A stretch of DNA of 64,000 bases from Ectothiorhodospiraceae bacterium 2226. GTDB lineage: Bacteria; Pseudomonadota; Gammaproteobacteria; GCA-013348725. Both the position numbers and the translations under genes were made by a program. Location of the stretch: assembly GCA_013348725.1 (NCBI GenBank), contig CP054689.1, positions 1,910,501 through 1,974,500 of the forward strand, in the 5' to 3' direction. Under the pieces are notes generated by a model. That model saw nothing but the letters and a program-made list of their open reading frames with translations. It ran no database searches and was not told where the DNA came from. Below are positions 31,933 through 39,711 of this stretch, piece by piece (position 1 is the first letter of the stretch; each line of letters opens with the position of its first letter).

Positions 31933-32609
31933 GCGCGGGCCGAGGCGACAAGCTCGCGCGCCTTTGTGTCTGGACGCTGACCGGGGCTTTGGGCGCCGCG
32001 CTGTCGGCGCCGGCGTGGTCGCAGAGCTTCCCCGGCGGCACCCACCTGCGGGCGGACCCCGAGCAGGTGCGTATCTGGAATGCCTTCGCGGAGGACGTCC
32101 ACGCGCTGCACGAACGCGTCCTGCAGGGGCGCGCGGTGCGCGCCGAAGAGCGGATCGGCGGCTACGGCGGGCCCAATGGCGATCCCGAATATTATCGCGA
32201 GCTACGCTTCTACGATGCCGACTCGGGTGCATTGCTCACCTGGATCCAGTGGGAGCGTGAGAACCCGGACAAGGTCCACGCCGTGCACGTCAATGTGTAC
32301 GACGAGGCGGGCGTGCTGGAGCGCAATTACTACGCCGGCTTTCTGCCCTATTTCCGCAACGCGCCGGTGCAGACCCTGATAAACCTGTTTGCCCACAACG
32401 GCGCGTTGCGCGCGTTTCGCCAGTTCGACGCCTCCGCGCGGCGCGTCTACGAATTCTGCGAAGGGCGGTTCGAGGGCGAGGCGGTGACTATCGACATCGA
32501 GAACTTCCGCTCTCAGCAGGCGGTGATGCAGAGTGACGCCTATCGCGCCTGTTTCGAGGGCGTGCCGACGCGGGTGGGCGACTATCTGGACCCCCTCGCG
32601 GGATACTGA
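31929..32609 (+). CDS. secreted protein of unknown function, 226 aa
   Basis: A 226-residue protein with an N-terminal hydrophobic signal (LCVWTLTGALGAALSAPAWSQ; cleavage after an Ala-x-Ala-like site), so periplasmic. The mature part is beta-rich (ELRFYDADSGALLTWIQWER; VHAVHVNVYDEAGVLERNYYAGFLPYF) with two cysteines late in the sequence. I do not recognise the family. It is coupled to DUF1244. A bidirectional terminator lies downstream, so it is the last gene of its transcript. Confidence 0.65.
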   Translation: MSAGRGDKLARLCVWTLTGALGAALSAPAWSQSFPGGTHLRADPEQVRIWNAFAEDVHALHERVLQGRAVRAEERIGGYGGPNGDPEYYRELRFYDADSGALLTWIQWERENPDKVHAVHVNVYDEAGVLERNYYAGFLPYFRNAPVQTLINLFAHNGALRAFRQFDASARRVYEFCEGRFEGEAVTIDIENFRSQQAVMQSDAYRACFEGVPTRVGDYLDPLAGY

Positions 32610-32659
32610 CGCGCGGGCGGTGGCGTCCGCGCCGCACCTTCCTGTCCGCTCCCCACAAA

Positions 32660-32687
32660 AAAAGCGCCGACTTGCGCCGGCGCTTTT
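32660..32687. terminator. bidirectional intrinsic terminator
   Basis: AAAAGCGCCG (32660-32669) pairs with CGGCGCTTTT (32678-32687) around an 8-nt loop. The stem is preceded by A's and followed by T's, so it can work on both strands, separating the converging genes at 31929-32609 and 32708-33181. Confidence 0.9.
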
Positions 32688-32707
32688 CGTGCCGCGATCG
32701 AGCGACC

Positions 32708-33181
32708 TTACGGCTTCACGTAGGTGTAGCCCAGGTGCTGGTACTCGGACACGCTCGCCACGCCGGAGGGCACGACCTCGGCGTTGAGGTTGATGCGGTT
32801 GGCGTCGATCTGGCGGCCCACCAGGGTGTTGTTGCAGATCTTGAACTCCACGCCGCGCGAGGCCAGTTCGTGCACCGGATCGCCCAGGGAGCGGCCCTGG
32901 CTGTCGGCCCAGTCGCTGAGCAGGAAGTCGATGCCGCGGCCGTGAGTGACGACCACGATGTCGGCGTTCTCGTCGCCCACCGCGTTCAGGTGGTTCTGAA
33001 TGTTACGCAGACCGGCGAAGGCGTTCTCCGCGTCATTGATGTGATAGACCGCCTTCTGCTTCTGGTAGCCGTTGGCGGCGGCGCCGCGGTCTTGGGCTTG
33101 GGGCGCGGCGCAAGCGGCCAGACCGAGGGCGAGAAAGCCTGCGGTGGCGATTGCGGCCAACTTCTTAGCGATGCTCGACAT
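32708..33181 (-). CDS. DsrE-family sulfur-relay-like lipoprotein
   Basis: A 157-residue DsrE-fold protein of the COG1416 type. Residues 1-23 are a signal ending in LGLAAC with Cys24 as the lipid-modified residue, which would tether it to the outside of the cytoplasmic or outer membrane. The DsrE core has IVVVTHGRGIDFLL and the cysteine signature VEFKICNNTLVG (Cys at about residue 118), typical of the single-cysteine family members. In sulfur oxidisers DsrE-type proteins carry persulfide sulfur; an outward-facing one could bind or relay external sulfur, but that is inference. A hairpin and a palindrome lie upstream (33229-33248, 33351-33369). Confidence 0.82.
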   Translation of the reverse strand: MSSIAKKLAAIATAGFLALGLAACAAPQAQDRGAAANGYQKQKAVYHINDAENAFAGLRNIQNHLNAVGDENADIVVVTHGRGIDFLLSDWADSQGRSLGDPVHELASRGVEFKICNNTLVGRQIDANRINLNAEVVPSGVASVSEYQHLGYTYVKP

Positions 33182-33228
33182 GGGTGTATCCTCCGTCCTT
33201 TTGGGGTACGTCTTTATATGGTTATGTT

Positions 33229-33248
33229 CATGCTGTGGAACCAGCATG
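33229..33248. promoter_or_regulatory. inverted repeat in the dsrE-like gene leader
   Basis: CATGCTG (33229-33235) and CAGCATG (33242-33248) with a 6-nt loop. It lies 48 bp before the start of the dsrE-like gene, so it may be an operator or an RNA hairpin. Confidence 0.35.
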
Positions 33249-33350
33249 TCATTCTTAGTAGCAAGCTTCCGAATTCTGCGCAAGAAGAATAACGAGCGCC
33301 TAGAAATCAACTTGTTATGGTTATTGTTGTCGCCATTCAAGAGGGCGATC

Positions 33351-33369
33351 CGGGTGCAATTTGCACCCG
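33351..33369. promoter_or_regulatory. perfect palindrome between the dsrE-like gene and the regulator
   Basis: CGGGTGCAA-T-TTGCACCCG, two 9-bp arms with a single central base. It lies 170-188 bp before the dsrE-like start, the distance at which NtrC-type activators bind enhancers, and 12 bp downstream of the regulator gene's stop. It could be the binding site of that regulator. No T-run follows, and with a 1-base loop it is unlikely to be a hairpin terminator. Confidence 0.4.
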
Positions 33370-33380
33370 CTGACCGCCGG

Positions 33381-34742
33381 TCAAGAGTCCGGCTGATTGC
33401 GGCGCAACTTGCGCCATAGTGTGGTTTTGTTGATCTCCAGGATGCGCGCGGCGCGGGTCTTCTTCCCCCCGGCCCGCTCCAGCACGTGCTCGATGTACTG
33501 GCGCTCGATCTCGTCCAGCGAGGGGAAGTTGTCCTCAGGGAACACGATCTGTCCGGGACCGTCGGTGTCTTGCCCGCCGGCGGGCCAAGCCAGTTCGGTG
33601 CCCGCGGCGAGGATCACGCAGCGTTCCACAGCCGTGCGCAGTTCGCGCACGTTGCCGGGCCATGCGTGGGCGCAAAGCCGCTGGAGGGAGGCCGCGTCGA
33701 AGCCGCGCACCTGCCGGTTGTAGCGTGCCGCGAAGTGCTCGACGAAATGCTGTACCAGGGCAGGGATATCTTCGCGCCGCTCCTGCAGCGCGGGCACGTC
33801 AATGCGCACCCGATCCAGCAGGCGGTACAGCTGGTGGTCGAGTTGATCGGTCGCCCGCACGGCGGCCAAGTCCCACAAGTCCCGATTGCAGGCGCCGACG
33901 ATGCGCACATCGATAGCCACCGGCGCGCGCGCCCCCAGGCGCGTAAGCCGCTGCGTTTCGATGGCGCGCGCTAGCGCGGCCTGTAGCGTAGCGGGCAGCG
34001 CGGCGATCTCATCCAAAAACAGCGTGCCGCCGCTCGCCTGCTCCAACACTCCCGCCTTGCGCTGCTGCGCGCCGGGCAGGGCCCCGCGCTCATGACCGAA
34101 CAGTTCGCTCTCGATCAGCGAGCGGGGTACGGCGCCGCAATCGAGCGCGACGAAGGGGCCGTCGGGCCGTGCGCCATGCGCGTGCAGCGCGCCGGCCACC
34201 AGCGTCTTGCCGGTGCCCGCCTCCCCGGTGATCAATACAGGGCACTGGGTGGGCGCCACCCGCTCGATGGCGTGAAACAGGCGCTGCATCGCAGGAGCCT
34301 GGCCGATCATGTGGTAGCGGTCGGTCCGCTGCGCCGTCGCCGTCTGGCCGGCCCCCTGTCCCCTGGCGCGCTTTGCCTGCAGCGTGCGTTCGATCATCAC
34401 GTTCAACTCCGCGAAGTTGAACGGTTTCTTGATGAAGTCGTTGGCGCCGCGCTTCATGGATTCGACGGCGGTTTCGATGGACGAATAGCCGGTCATGACG
34501 AGGATCGGCACGTCCGGATCGACGGCGCGCACCCGCTCCAGAAACTCGAAGCCGTTCATGTGCGGCATGCGCAGGTCGGTCACCAGGAGGTCGGCGCGCT
34601 CGGCGGCGAATGCATCCAGGGCCGCTTGCGCGCTCTGAAACACGCGGCAGTGATACCCTGCGCGGGCGCACTGGCGTTGCATGACGATGCCGGTGACCGG
34701 GTCGTCGTCGACGAGCAGGATGCGTGGCCCTTCAGCCGGCAT
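33381..34742 (-). CDS. NtrC-family response regulator with degenerate sigma-54 loop
   Basis: A 453-residue regulator with three domains. The receiver has acidic pocket DDD (residues 10-12), phosphoacceptor in LLVTDLRMPHMNG (aspartate about 54) and lysine in IKKPF (about 104). The AAA+ core spans about 140-375: Walker A GEAGTGKT, Walker B GGTLFLDEI and the R-finger region LLDRVRIDVPALQERREDIP. A Fis-type HTH closes it (EKAGGKKTRAARILEINKTTLWRKL-like). The L1 loop that should be GAFTGA reads GALPGA (about residue 217). Since that loop contacts sigma-54, productive activation of sigma-54 is doubtful. The start ATG at 34742 overlaps the kinase gene's end by 11 nt. Confidence 0.88.
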   Translation of the reverse strand: MPAEGPRILLVDDDPVTGIVMQRQCARAGYHCRVFQSAQAALDAFAAERADLLVTDLRMPHMNGFEFLERVRAVDPDVPILVMTGYSSIETAVESMKRGANDFIKKPFNFAELNVMIERTLQAKRARGQGAGQTATAQRTDRYHMIGQAPAMQRLFHAIERVAPTQCPVLITGEAGTGKTLVAGALHAHGARPDGPFVALDCGAVPRSLIESELFGHERGALPGAQQRKAGVLEQASGGTLFLDEIAALPATLQAALARAIETQRLTRLGARAPVAIDVRIVGACNRDLWDLAAVRATDQLDHQLYRLLDRVRIDVPALQERREDIPALVQHFVEHFAARYNRQVRGFDAASLQRLCAHAWPGNVRELRTAVERCVILAAGTELAWPAGGQDTDGPGQIVFPEDNFPSLDEIERQYIEHVLERAGGKKTRAARILEINKTTLWRKLRRNQPDS

Positions 34743-36657
34743 GGCGTACCTCCGAAGCGGGCGACGCTGCCGTGGCGGCAACCGGCAGCTCGATGCTGGC
34801 GCGCAGGCCCCCGTGGTCGCGGTTCGCCAGCACGATCTCCCCGCCGTGCCTCTTAACGATGCCGTAGCTCACCGACAGGCCGAGTCCGGTGCCGCCGCTG
34901 TCGGTCTTGGTGGAGAAGAAGGGGTCGAATACCCGTGCCATGTCCTCGCGCGCGATGCCCGGGCCGTTGTCGAGGATGTCCACCCGCAGGTGCGCGTCCT
35001 CGCGTGCCGCCCGCATCGTAATGAAGGAGTTGGCGGGCGAGGCCTGCACCGCGTTCAGGAGCAGGTTAACCAGCGCCTGTTGCAGCTGGTTGGGGTCGCC
35101 CTCGAGGCGCAAAGGCGCCCCCTGTACGTCGAGCTTCAGGTGCACGCGTGCCGCCTCCAGGCGGTGGCGCAGCAGCGCGGCCGTCTCCTCCAGCAGGGCC
35201 GCTATATCGAAGCACTGGTAGCTGGGCGGGTTCTCGCGGGCGAAATTGAGGATGCCCTGCACGATGCGGGCGCAGCGTTGGCCTTCGGCCTGCAGCAGGC
35301 GCAGATCCTCGCGGGCTTCCGCGGCGTCCTCCGGTAGTGACTCCTGCACCAGCGCGGCCAGCGACATGATGTTCATCAGTGGGTTGTTGATCTCATGGCC
35401 GATGCCGGCGGCCAGTTCGCCCACCGAGGCGAGGCGTTCGGCCTGGCGCGCGACCCGTTCGGCTTCCTCGCGCCCCCGTTCGGCCTGTTCCAGGTTCTGC
35501 GCCAAATAGTTGAAGGCGCGTCCCGCGCTGCCCACCTCGTCGCGGCGCCGGTCGCGGTAGCGCACGCGGTGATCGCCGTCGGCGTAACGGATGATCATGT
35601 CCGCCAGTTCGTGCACCGGGCGCGCGAGGCGCGCCGCTACCCAGCGGGCACTGAGCAGGGCCAGGATCAGGACCGCCGCCATCAGGCCCCAGATCCACTG
35701 GCGCAGGGCCGCCACCGGGGCGATGACGTCGCTGCGCTCGGCCTCGATCACGAGCAGCCAGCGCCCGGCCGGGCGCGCCGGATCGGGGGTGTAATGACGG
35801 TAGAACAGCATGCGCCCGTCGTCGGTGCGCAGGGTGCCGGCGCCGGTGTCGGCGCGCATGCGGTTCCACAGCGTCTCGCCCACGTCACGCGCAAAGCGGT
35901 ACTCGGTGCCGAGCTGGTTGGCGAAGCGCCGCGCGTCGTTCTGGTGGTAGAGGTAAATGCCGTCGCGCGCCGGGTCCTCGCTGATCTCGACCATGTAGGC
36001 CTCGCCCGGATGGCCGCTCACCGAGGCCTGGACCGTCGCGTCGACCTGCCGGCCCCACATGTTGACCACCAGCATACCGAGCAGGTCGCCGCCGGCATCG
36101 CGCAGCGGCACGGTGTAGCGGACCATCGACGGACAGAAATCGGCCTCGCCCGGTGCCTTGCCGAGCTCGAAGTCGGAGAGGCCCACGCTCACGCCCGGCA
36201 GCATGGCATGGGTGAGGAAGGGACGACCCTGCAGATCCTCCACGTAGGGCACGCCGCGTGCGTCCCGGTGCGGCGTGGGTTCCTGGTGACCCTCCTTCAC
36301 CTTGACGCGGGTCTTGCCCTCGGCGTCGATGAAGCGCAGCGCCTGGATGCTCGGCATCTGATGCTGGTAGCGCAGGAAGAACTCCGCGAGGCGCTGGCCA
36401 TCGCCGCCCGAGGCGGGCCAACTCGCGCCGTAGCCCCGCACCTCGGGTACTTCGCCGAGCGCCAATGCCACGGCCTTCTGAGTCTCGAGCAGGGTGGTGA
36501 CCTCGCGAGAGAGCATGGCGAGGCGCTCGTGTATCTCCACGGAGGCCTGTTGCTCGAGCTGGCGTTCCACCCGATCCACTACGCTGAACAAGAGGAACAG
36601 CAGCGGCACGACCGCCATCAGGCCAAGCACGAGAAACAGCTTTTGACGCAGCTCCAT
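34732..36657 (-). CDS. membrane sensor histidine kinase (dCache/HAMP)
   Basis: A 641-residue kinase that should control the NtrC-type regulator. ATG at 36657 gives a first transmembrane helix (LFLVLGLMAVVPLLFLLFSV). A large periplasmic domain of about 280 residues, resembling a dCache double-PAS sensor, follows, then a second helix (about 300-320; IWGLMAAVLILALLSARWV), HAMP, and the dimerisation domain with phospho-His in SVGELAAGIGHEINNPLMNIM. The catalytic ATPase domain contains N, G1 (DNGPGIA), F and G2 (GGTGLGLSV) boxes. The signal is unknown. The kinase and regulator are one overlapping operon. Confidence 0.9.
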   Translation of the reverse strand: MELRQKLFLVLGLMAVVPLLFLLFSVVDRVERQLEQQASVEIHERLAMLSREVTTLLETQKAVALALGEVPEVRGYGASWPASGGDGQRLAEFFLRYQHQMPSIQALRFIDAEGKTRVKVKEGHQEPTPHRDARGVPYVEDLQGRPFLTHAMLPGVSVGLSDFELGKAPGEADFCPSMVRYTVPLRDAGGDLLGMLVVNMWGRQVDATVQASVSGHPGEAYMVEISEDPARDGIYLYHQNDARRFANQLGTEYRFARDVGETLWNRMRADTGAGTLRTDDGRMLFYRHYTPDPARPAGRWLLVIEAERSDVIAPVAALRQWIWGLMAAVLILALLSARWVAARLARPVHELADMIIRYADGDHRVRYRDRRRDEVGSAGRAFNYLAQNLEQAERGREEAERVARQAERLASVGELAAGIGHEINNPLMNIMSLAALVQESLPEDAAEAREDLRLLQAEGQRCARIVQGILNFARENPPSYQCFDIAALLEETAALLRHRLEAARVHLKLDVQGAPLRLEGDPNQLQQALVNLLLNAVQASPANSFITMRAAREDAHLRVDILDNGPGIAREDMARVFDPFFSTKTDSGGTGLGLSVSYGIVKRHGGEIVLANRDHGGLRASIELPVAATAASPASEVRHAG

Positions 36658-36837
36658 GGCGGCTGCCCTCCGGTAGGGGGTTGCGCGCGACGGGCGTCGG
36701 CCCGCGGGGCACCTTCTGCTTAATATAGAAGCCACTGTACACCAACGGTCCGCTCAGCGGCGAGGCGGCCCTGCCCTCGCCGCCCGTGTGGCGGGCGCTT
36801 GGCGTACCATCTGACCGGAGTGACAGTTGAGGACATC

Positions 36838-38355
36838 ATGACCGAACACCACCTGCAGACGCGCAACATGCGCCTGAGCGATTACGACGACATCCGCGAG
36901 ATCATGGACCGCGTGTATGCCGGCATGGGCGGGGCCTGGCAGCGCGAGCAGTTCGTCTCGCAACTCGCGCGCTTCCCCGAAGGGCAGATCTGCATCGAGG
37001 ACAACGGCAAGGTGGTGGCGGCCGCCTTCAGCGTGATCGTCGACTACGCCCGTTACGGCGACAAGCACACCTACCGGCAGATCACCGGCGACGGCTACCT
37101 GACCACGCACGATCCGACCGGCGACACGCTGTACGGGGTGGACGTATTCGTGCACCCGGACTATCGAGGCCTGCGCCTGGGGCGCCGCTTGTACGACGCG
37201 CGCAAGGAGCTGTGCCAGAATCTCAACCTGCGCGCCATCGTGGCCGGTGGGCGTATCCCGGGCTACAAGGCCTACCAGGACGACCTGACGCCCCAGCAGT
37301 ACATCGAGCGGGTCAAGCGTCAGGAGATCTACGATCCGGTGCTGTCTTTCCAGCTCGCCAACGAGTTCCACGTGCGCAAGGTGATCAAGGGCTACATGCC
37401 CGAAGACAAGGCCTCCGGCGCCTACGCCACGCTGCTCGAGTGGATCAATATCTATTACGACGATCAGGGCAAGCTGATCGGCGGTGCGAAGACCGTGGTG
37501 CGGGTGGGCGCCGTCCAGCTGCAGATGCGCAGCGTGCAGACCATCGAGGACATGCTCCAGCAGATGGAGTTCTTCGTCGACGCCGTGTCGGGCTACAACG
37601 CCGACTTCGTGCTGTTCCCCGAGTACTTCAACGCGCCGCTGATGACCCAGTTCAATCAGGACAACCCGCCCGAGGCCATCCGCGGCCTGGCCGGTTACAC
37701 CGATCGCCTGCGCGAGGAGATGGTCAAACTCGCGCTCGCCTACAACATCAACATCGTCGCCGGCTCGATGCCCGAGTATCGCGACAACGTGCTGTACAAC
37801 GTCTCGTTCCTGTGTCGGCGCGACGGCACCTCCGATGCGCAGTACAAGCTGCATATCACCCCCGACGAAGCGAGCTACTGGGGGCTGTCGGGCGGCGATA
37901 AACTGGTGACCTTCGAGACCGACGTGGGCCGGATCGGCATCTTGATCTGCTACGACGTGGAGTTCCCCGAGCTCAGTCGGCTGCTGGCGGACAAGGGCAT
38001 GAAGATTCTGTTCGTGCCTTTCTGGACCGACACCAAGAACGCCTACCTGCGCGTACGCCGCTGCGCCCAGGCGCGGGCCATCGAGAACGAGTGCTATGTG
38101 GTGATCGCCGGCAGCGTGGGCAACCTGCCGCGCGTGGAGAACATGGACATCCAGTATTCACAGGCGGCGGTGTTCACCCCCTCGGACTTCGCCTTTCCGC
38201 ACGACGCCATCGTTGCCGAGGCGACGCCCGGCACCGAGCAGACGCTGATCGTCGACCTCGATCTCGACAAGCTCAAGGAACTGCGCCTGCACGGCAGTGT
38301 GCGCAACATCAGCGATCGCCGCCTGGATCTCTACAAGCTCAGTTGGATCAAGTAG
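36838..38355 (+). CDS. GNAT acetyltransferase fused to a nitrilase-family amidohydrolase
   Basis: A 505-residue two-domain protein. The N-terminal GNAT domain (about residues 8-175) has the acetyl-CoA loop YGVDVFVHPDYRGLRLGRRL. The C-terminal carbon-nitrogen hydrolase domain (about 220-500) carries the complete catalytic triad: glutamate in LFPEYF (about 265), lysine in YKLHIT (about 340) and cysteine in LICYDVEFPE (about 378). The reaction is likely removal or transfer of an acyl group on an amine, as in other GNAT-nitrilase fusions; the substrate is unknown. The ATG at 36838 is followed by a good N-terminus and has a weak ribosome-binding site. Confidence 0.9.
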   Translation: MTEHHLQTRNMRLSDYDDIREIMDRVYAGMGGAWQREQFVSQLARFPEGQICIEDNGKVVAAAFSVIVDYARYGDKHTYRQITGDGYLTTHDPTGDTLYGVDVFVHPDYRGLRLGRRLYDARKELCQNLNLRAIVAGGRIPGYKAYQDDLTPQQYIERVKRQEIYDPVLSFQLANEFHVRKVIKGYMPEDKASGAYATLLEWINIYYDDQGKLIGGAKTVVRVGAVQLQMRSVQTIEDMLQQMEFFVDAVSGYNADFVLFPEYFNAPLMTQFNQDNPPEAIRGLAGYTDRLREEMVKLALAYNINIVAGSMPEYRDNVLYNVSFLCRRDGTSDAQYKLHITPDEASYWGLSGGDKLVTFETDVGRIGILICYDVEFPELSRLLADKGMKILFVPFWTDTKNAYLRVRRCAQARAIENECYVVIAGSVGNLPRVENMDIQYSQAAVFTPSDFAFPHDAIVAEATPGTEQTLIVDLDLDKLKELRLHGSVRNISDRRLDLYKLSWIK

Positions 38356-38423
38356 GCGGTGCGCGGCGGGCCGCCCGACAGGTCGGGCGAACATCGGCGG
38401 CAGGGGAAGTCCTCTTCGTGCGA

Positions 38424-38792
38424 CAGGGATGTGGCGCCATGATTGGCGGCGTGCAGCCGCCGATCATGAAGCGAAGCGGAAACCGCGCTTTTCGCTTCGC
38501 GTGGTCTGAGAAATCGAGGGATGGATTCATTCAGACCTTCCCGCGCCACAGGGATGTGGCGCCATGATTGGCGGCGTGCAGCCGCCGATCATGAAGCGAA
38601 GCGGAAACCGCGCTTTTCGCTTCGCGTGGTCTGAGAAATCGAGGGATGGATTCATTCAGACCTTCCCGCGCCACAGGGATGTGGCGCCATGATTGGCGGC
38701 GTGCAGCCGCCGATCATGAAGCGAAGCGGAAACCGCGCTTTTCGCTTCGCGTGGTCTGAGGAATCCAGGATGGATTCATTCAGACCTTCCAA
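38424..38792. repeat. three tandem 125-bp multi-hairpin repeats
   Basis: The unit begins at 38424, 38549 and 38674 with an exact 125-bp spacing; the first two copies are nearly identical, and the third diverges in its last part (GAGGAATCCAGG). Each copy contains hairpins CCACA-GGGA-TGTGG (in copies 2 and 3), ATGATTGGCGGC/GCCGCCGATCAT, GCGAAGCG/CGCTTCGC and GGTCTGA...TCAGACC. The 3' end of the third copy supplies the last codons and the stop of the alpha-E gene. The repeats fill the 420-bp gap between convergent genes. Open frames within them are artefacts. Confidence 0.9.
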
Positions 38793-39711
38793 TAAAGTAC
38801 CGCTGCCGAATCTGCTCGTGCACGTCGCCGAGCCCCAGCTGCAAGGTATCCATGAGGGCGTGCAGTGCCTGCTGGTCGAGGTGTTCGGGGTTGGCGTCGC
38901 GCACCACGCGCTGCAGGTGGGTGACCACCCGCAGCGCGGGCTCGCCCTGCGGCAGGTCCTGCAGGCAGCCCTGCACCTCGCACAGGCAGTGATAGAAGGC
39001 GCGCGGGAAGGCGCGGTCCTGCAAGAGGAAGTTCAGCACCGGCCCGCGCTGCACCCGCACCTGCTGCAGGCGCCGGTACATTTGATAGGCGCTCAAGGAC
39101 TTCAGCACGCTCATCCACTGGATGCTCTCGAAGGGCGGCAACTCGCCGCCGGCCTCCGGCAGCAGGGTTGCCGAACGCACGTCGATGATGCGCGTGGTCA
39201 TGTCGCCGCGCTCGAGGTTGCGGCCCAGGCGGATGAAGCTGTAGCCCGCGTCGTGGCTCATGGTGCCGGCGAGCAGGCCCGTGAGTAGCTGCACGCCGCT
39301 GATCACGCCCTTCAGGAAGTCATAGCGGCGCGCTCGCGCCAAGGCCTGCGGTAGCTGAGCCTTGGTGCTGAGGTAGAGGTCGTTGACCTGCTCCCAGGCT
39401 TCGCGCGGGATGATGTCGCGCACGGTGCGCGCGTTCTCGCGGGCCTGCTGCAGTGAGTTCAACAGCGCGCCGGGATGGCGCGTGTCGGCGAGCAAGAACT
39501 TCACCACGCTGCGCTCGTCGTGCGAGGGATACAGCTCGTTGAACAGGGCGTCGTTGCCGGTGATGTCGATCAGCGGCTCCCAGCCGAAGCGCGTGCCGCG
39601 CGGCAGGTCGAGCAGCAGGTGGGTGTTCACATTCACCAGGCGCGCGCTGTTCTCCGCGCGTTCGGCGTAGCGCGCCATCCAGTACAGGTGTTCGGCGACC
39701 CGCGAGAGCAT
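38776..39711 (-). CDS. alpha-E domain protein (Anbu-locus partner)
   Basis: A 311-residue all-helical protein of the alpha-E family, which sits next to circularly permuted ATP-grasp genes. It starts MLSRVAEHLYWMARYAERAENSARLV, a defining N-terminal motif, with TRHPGALLNSLQQARENARTVRD further on. It is believed to act with ATP-grasp and transglutaminase-like enzymes in peptide synthesis or modification, but the product is unknown. The start overlaps the preceding ATP-grasp stop (TGATG). The last four residues (GRSE) and the stop come from the tandem repeat at 38.4-38.8 kb. Confidence 0.88.
   Translation of the reverse strand: MLSRVAEHLYWMARYAERAENSARLVNVNTHLLLDLPRGTRFGWEPLIDITGNDALFNELYPSHDERSVVKFLLADTRHPGALLNSLQQARENARTVRDIIPREAWEQVNDLYLSTKAQLPQALARARRYDFLKGVISGVQLLTGLLAGTMSHDAGYSFIRLGRNLERGDMTTRIIDVRSATLLPEAGGELPPFESIQWMSVLKSLSAYQMYRRLQQVRVQRGPVLNFLLQDRAFPRAFYHCLCEVQGCLQDLPQGEPALRVVTHLQRVVRDANPEHLDQQALHALMDTLQLGLGDVHEQIRQRYFIGRSE

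Noticed and set aside
33182-33380. Sigma-54 promoter for the dsrE-like gene
   Set aside because: No TGGC-N8-TTGC-type pair with correct spacing was found on the minus strand; only weak sigma-70-like boxes.
38331-38789. Short open frames within the 38.4-kb repeats
   Set aside because: They repeat with the unit and read hairpin sequence; no ribosome-binding site or family features.
38424-38792. CRISPR-like array
   Set aside because: Units are 125 bp and directly adjacent without unique spacers; no cas gene is nearby.
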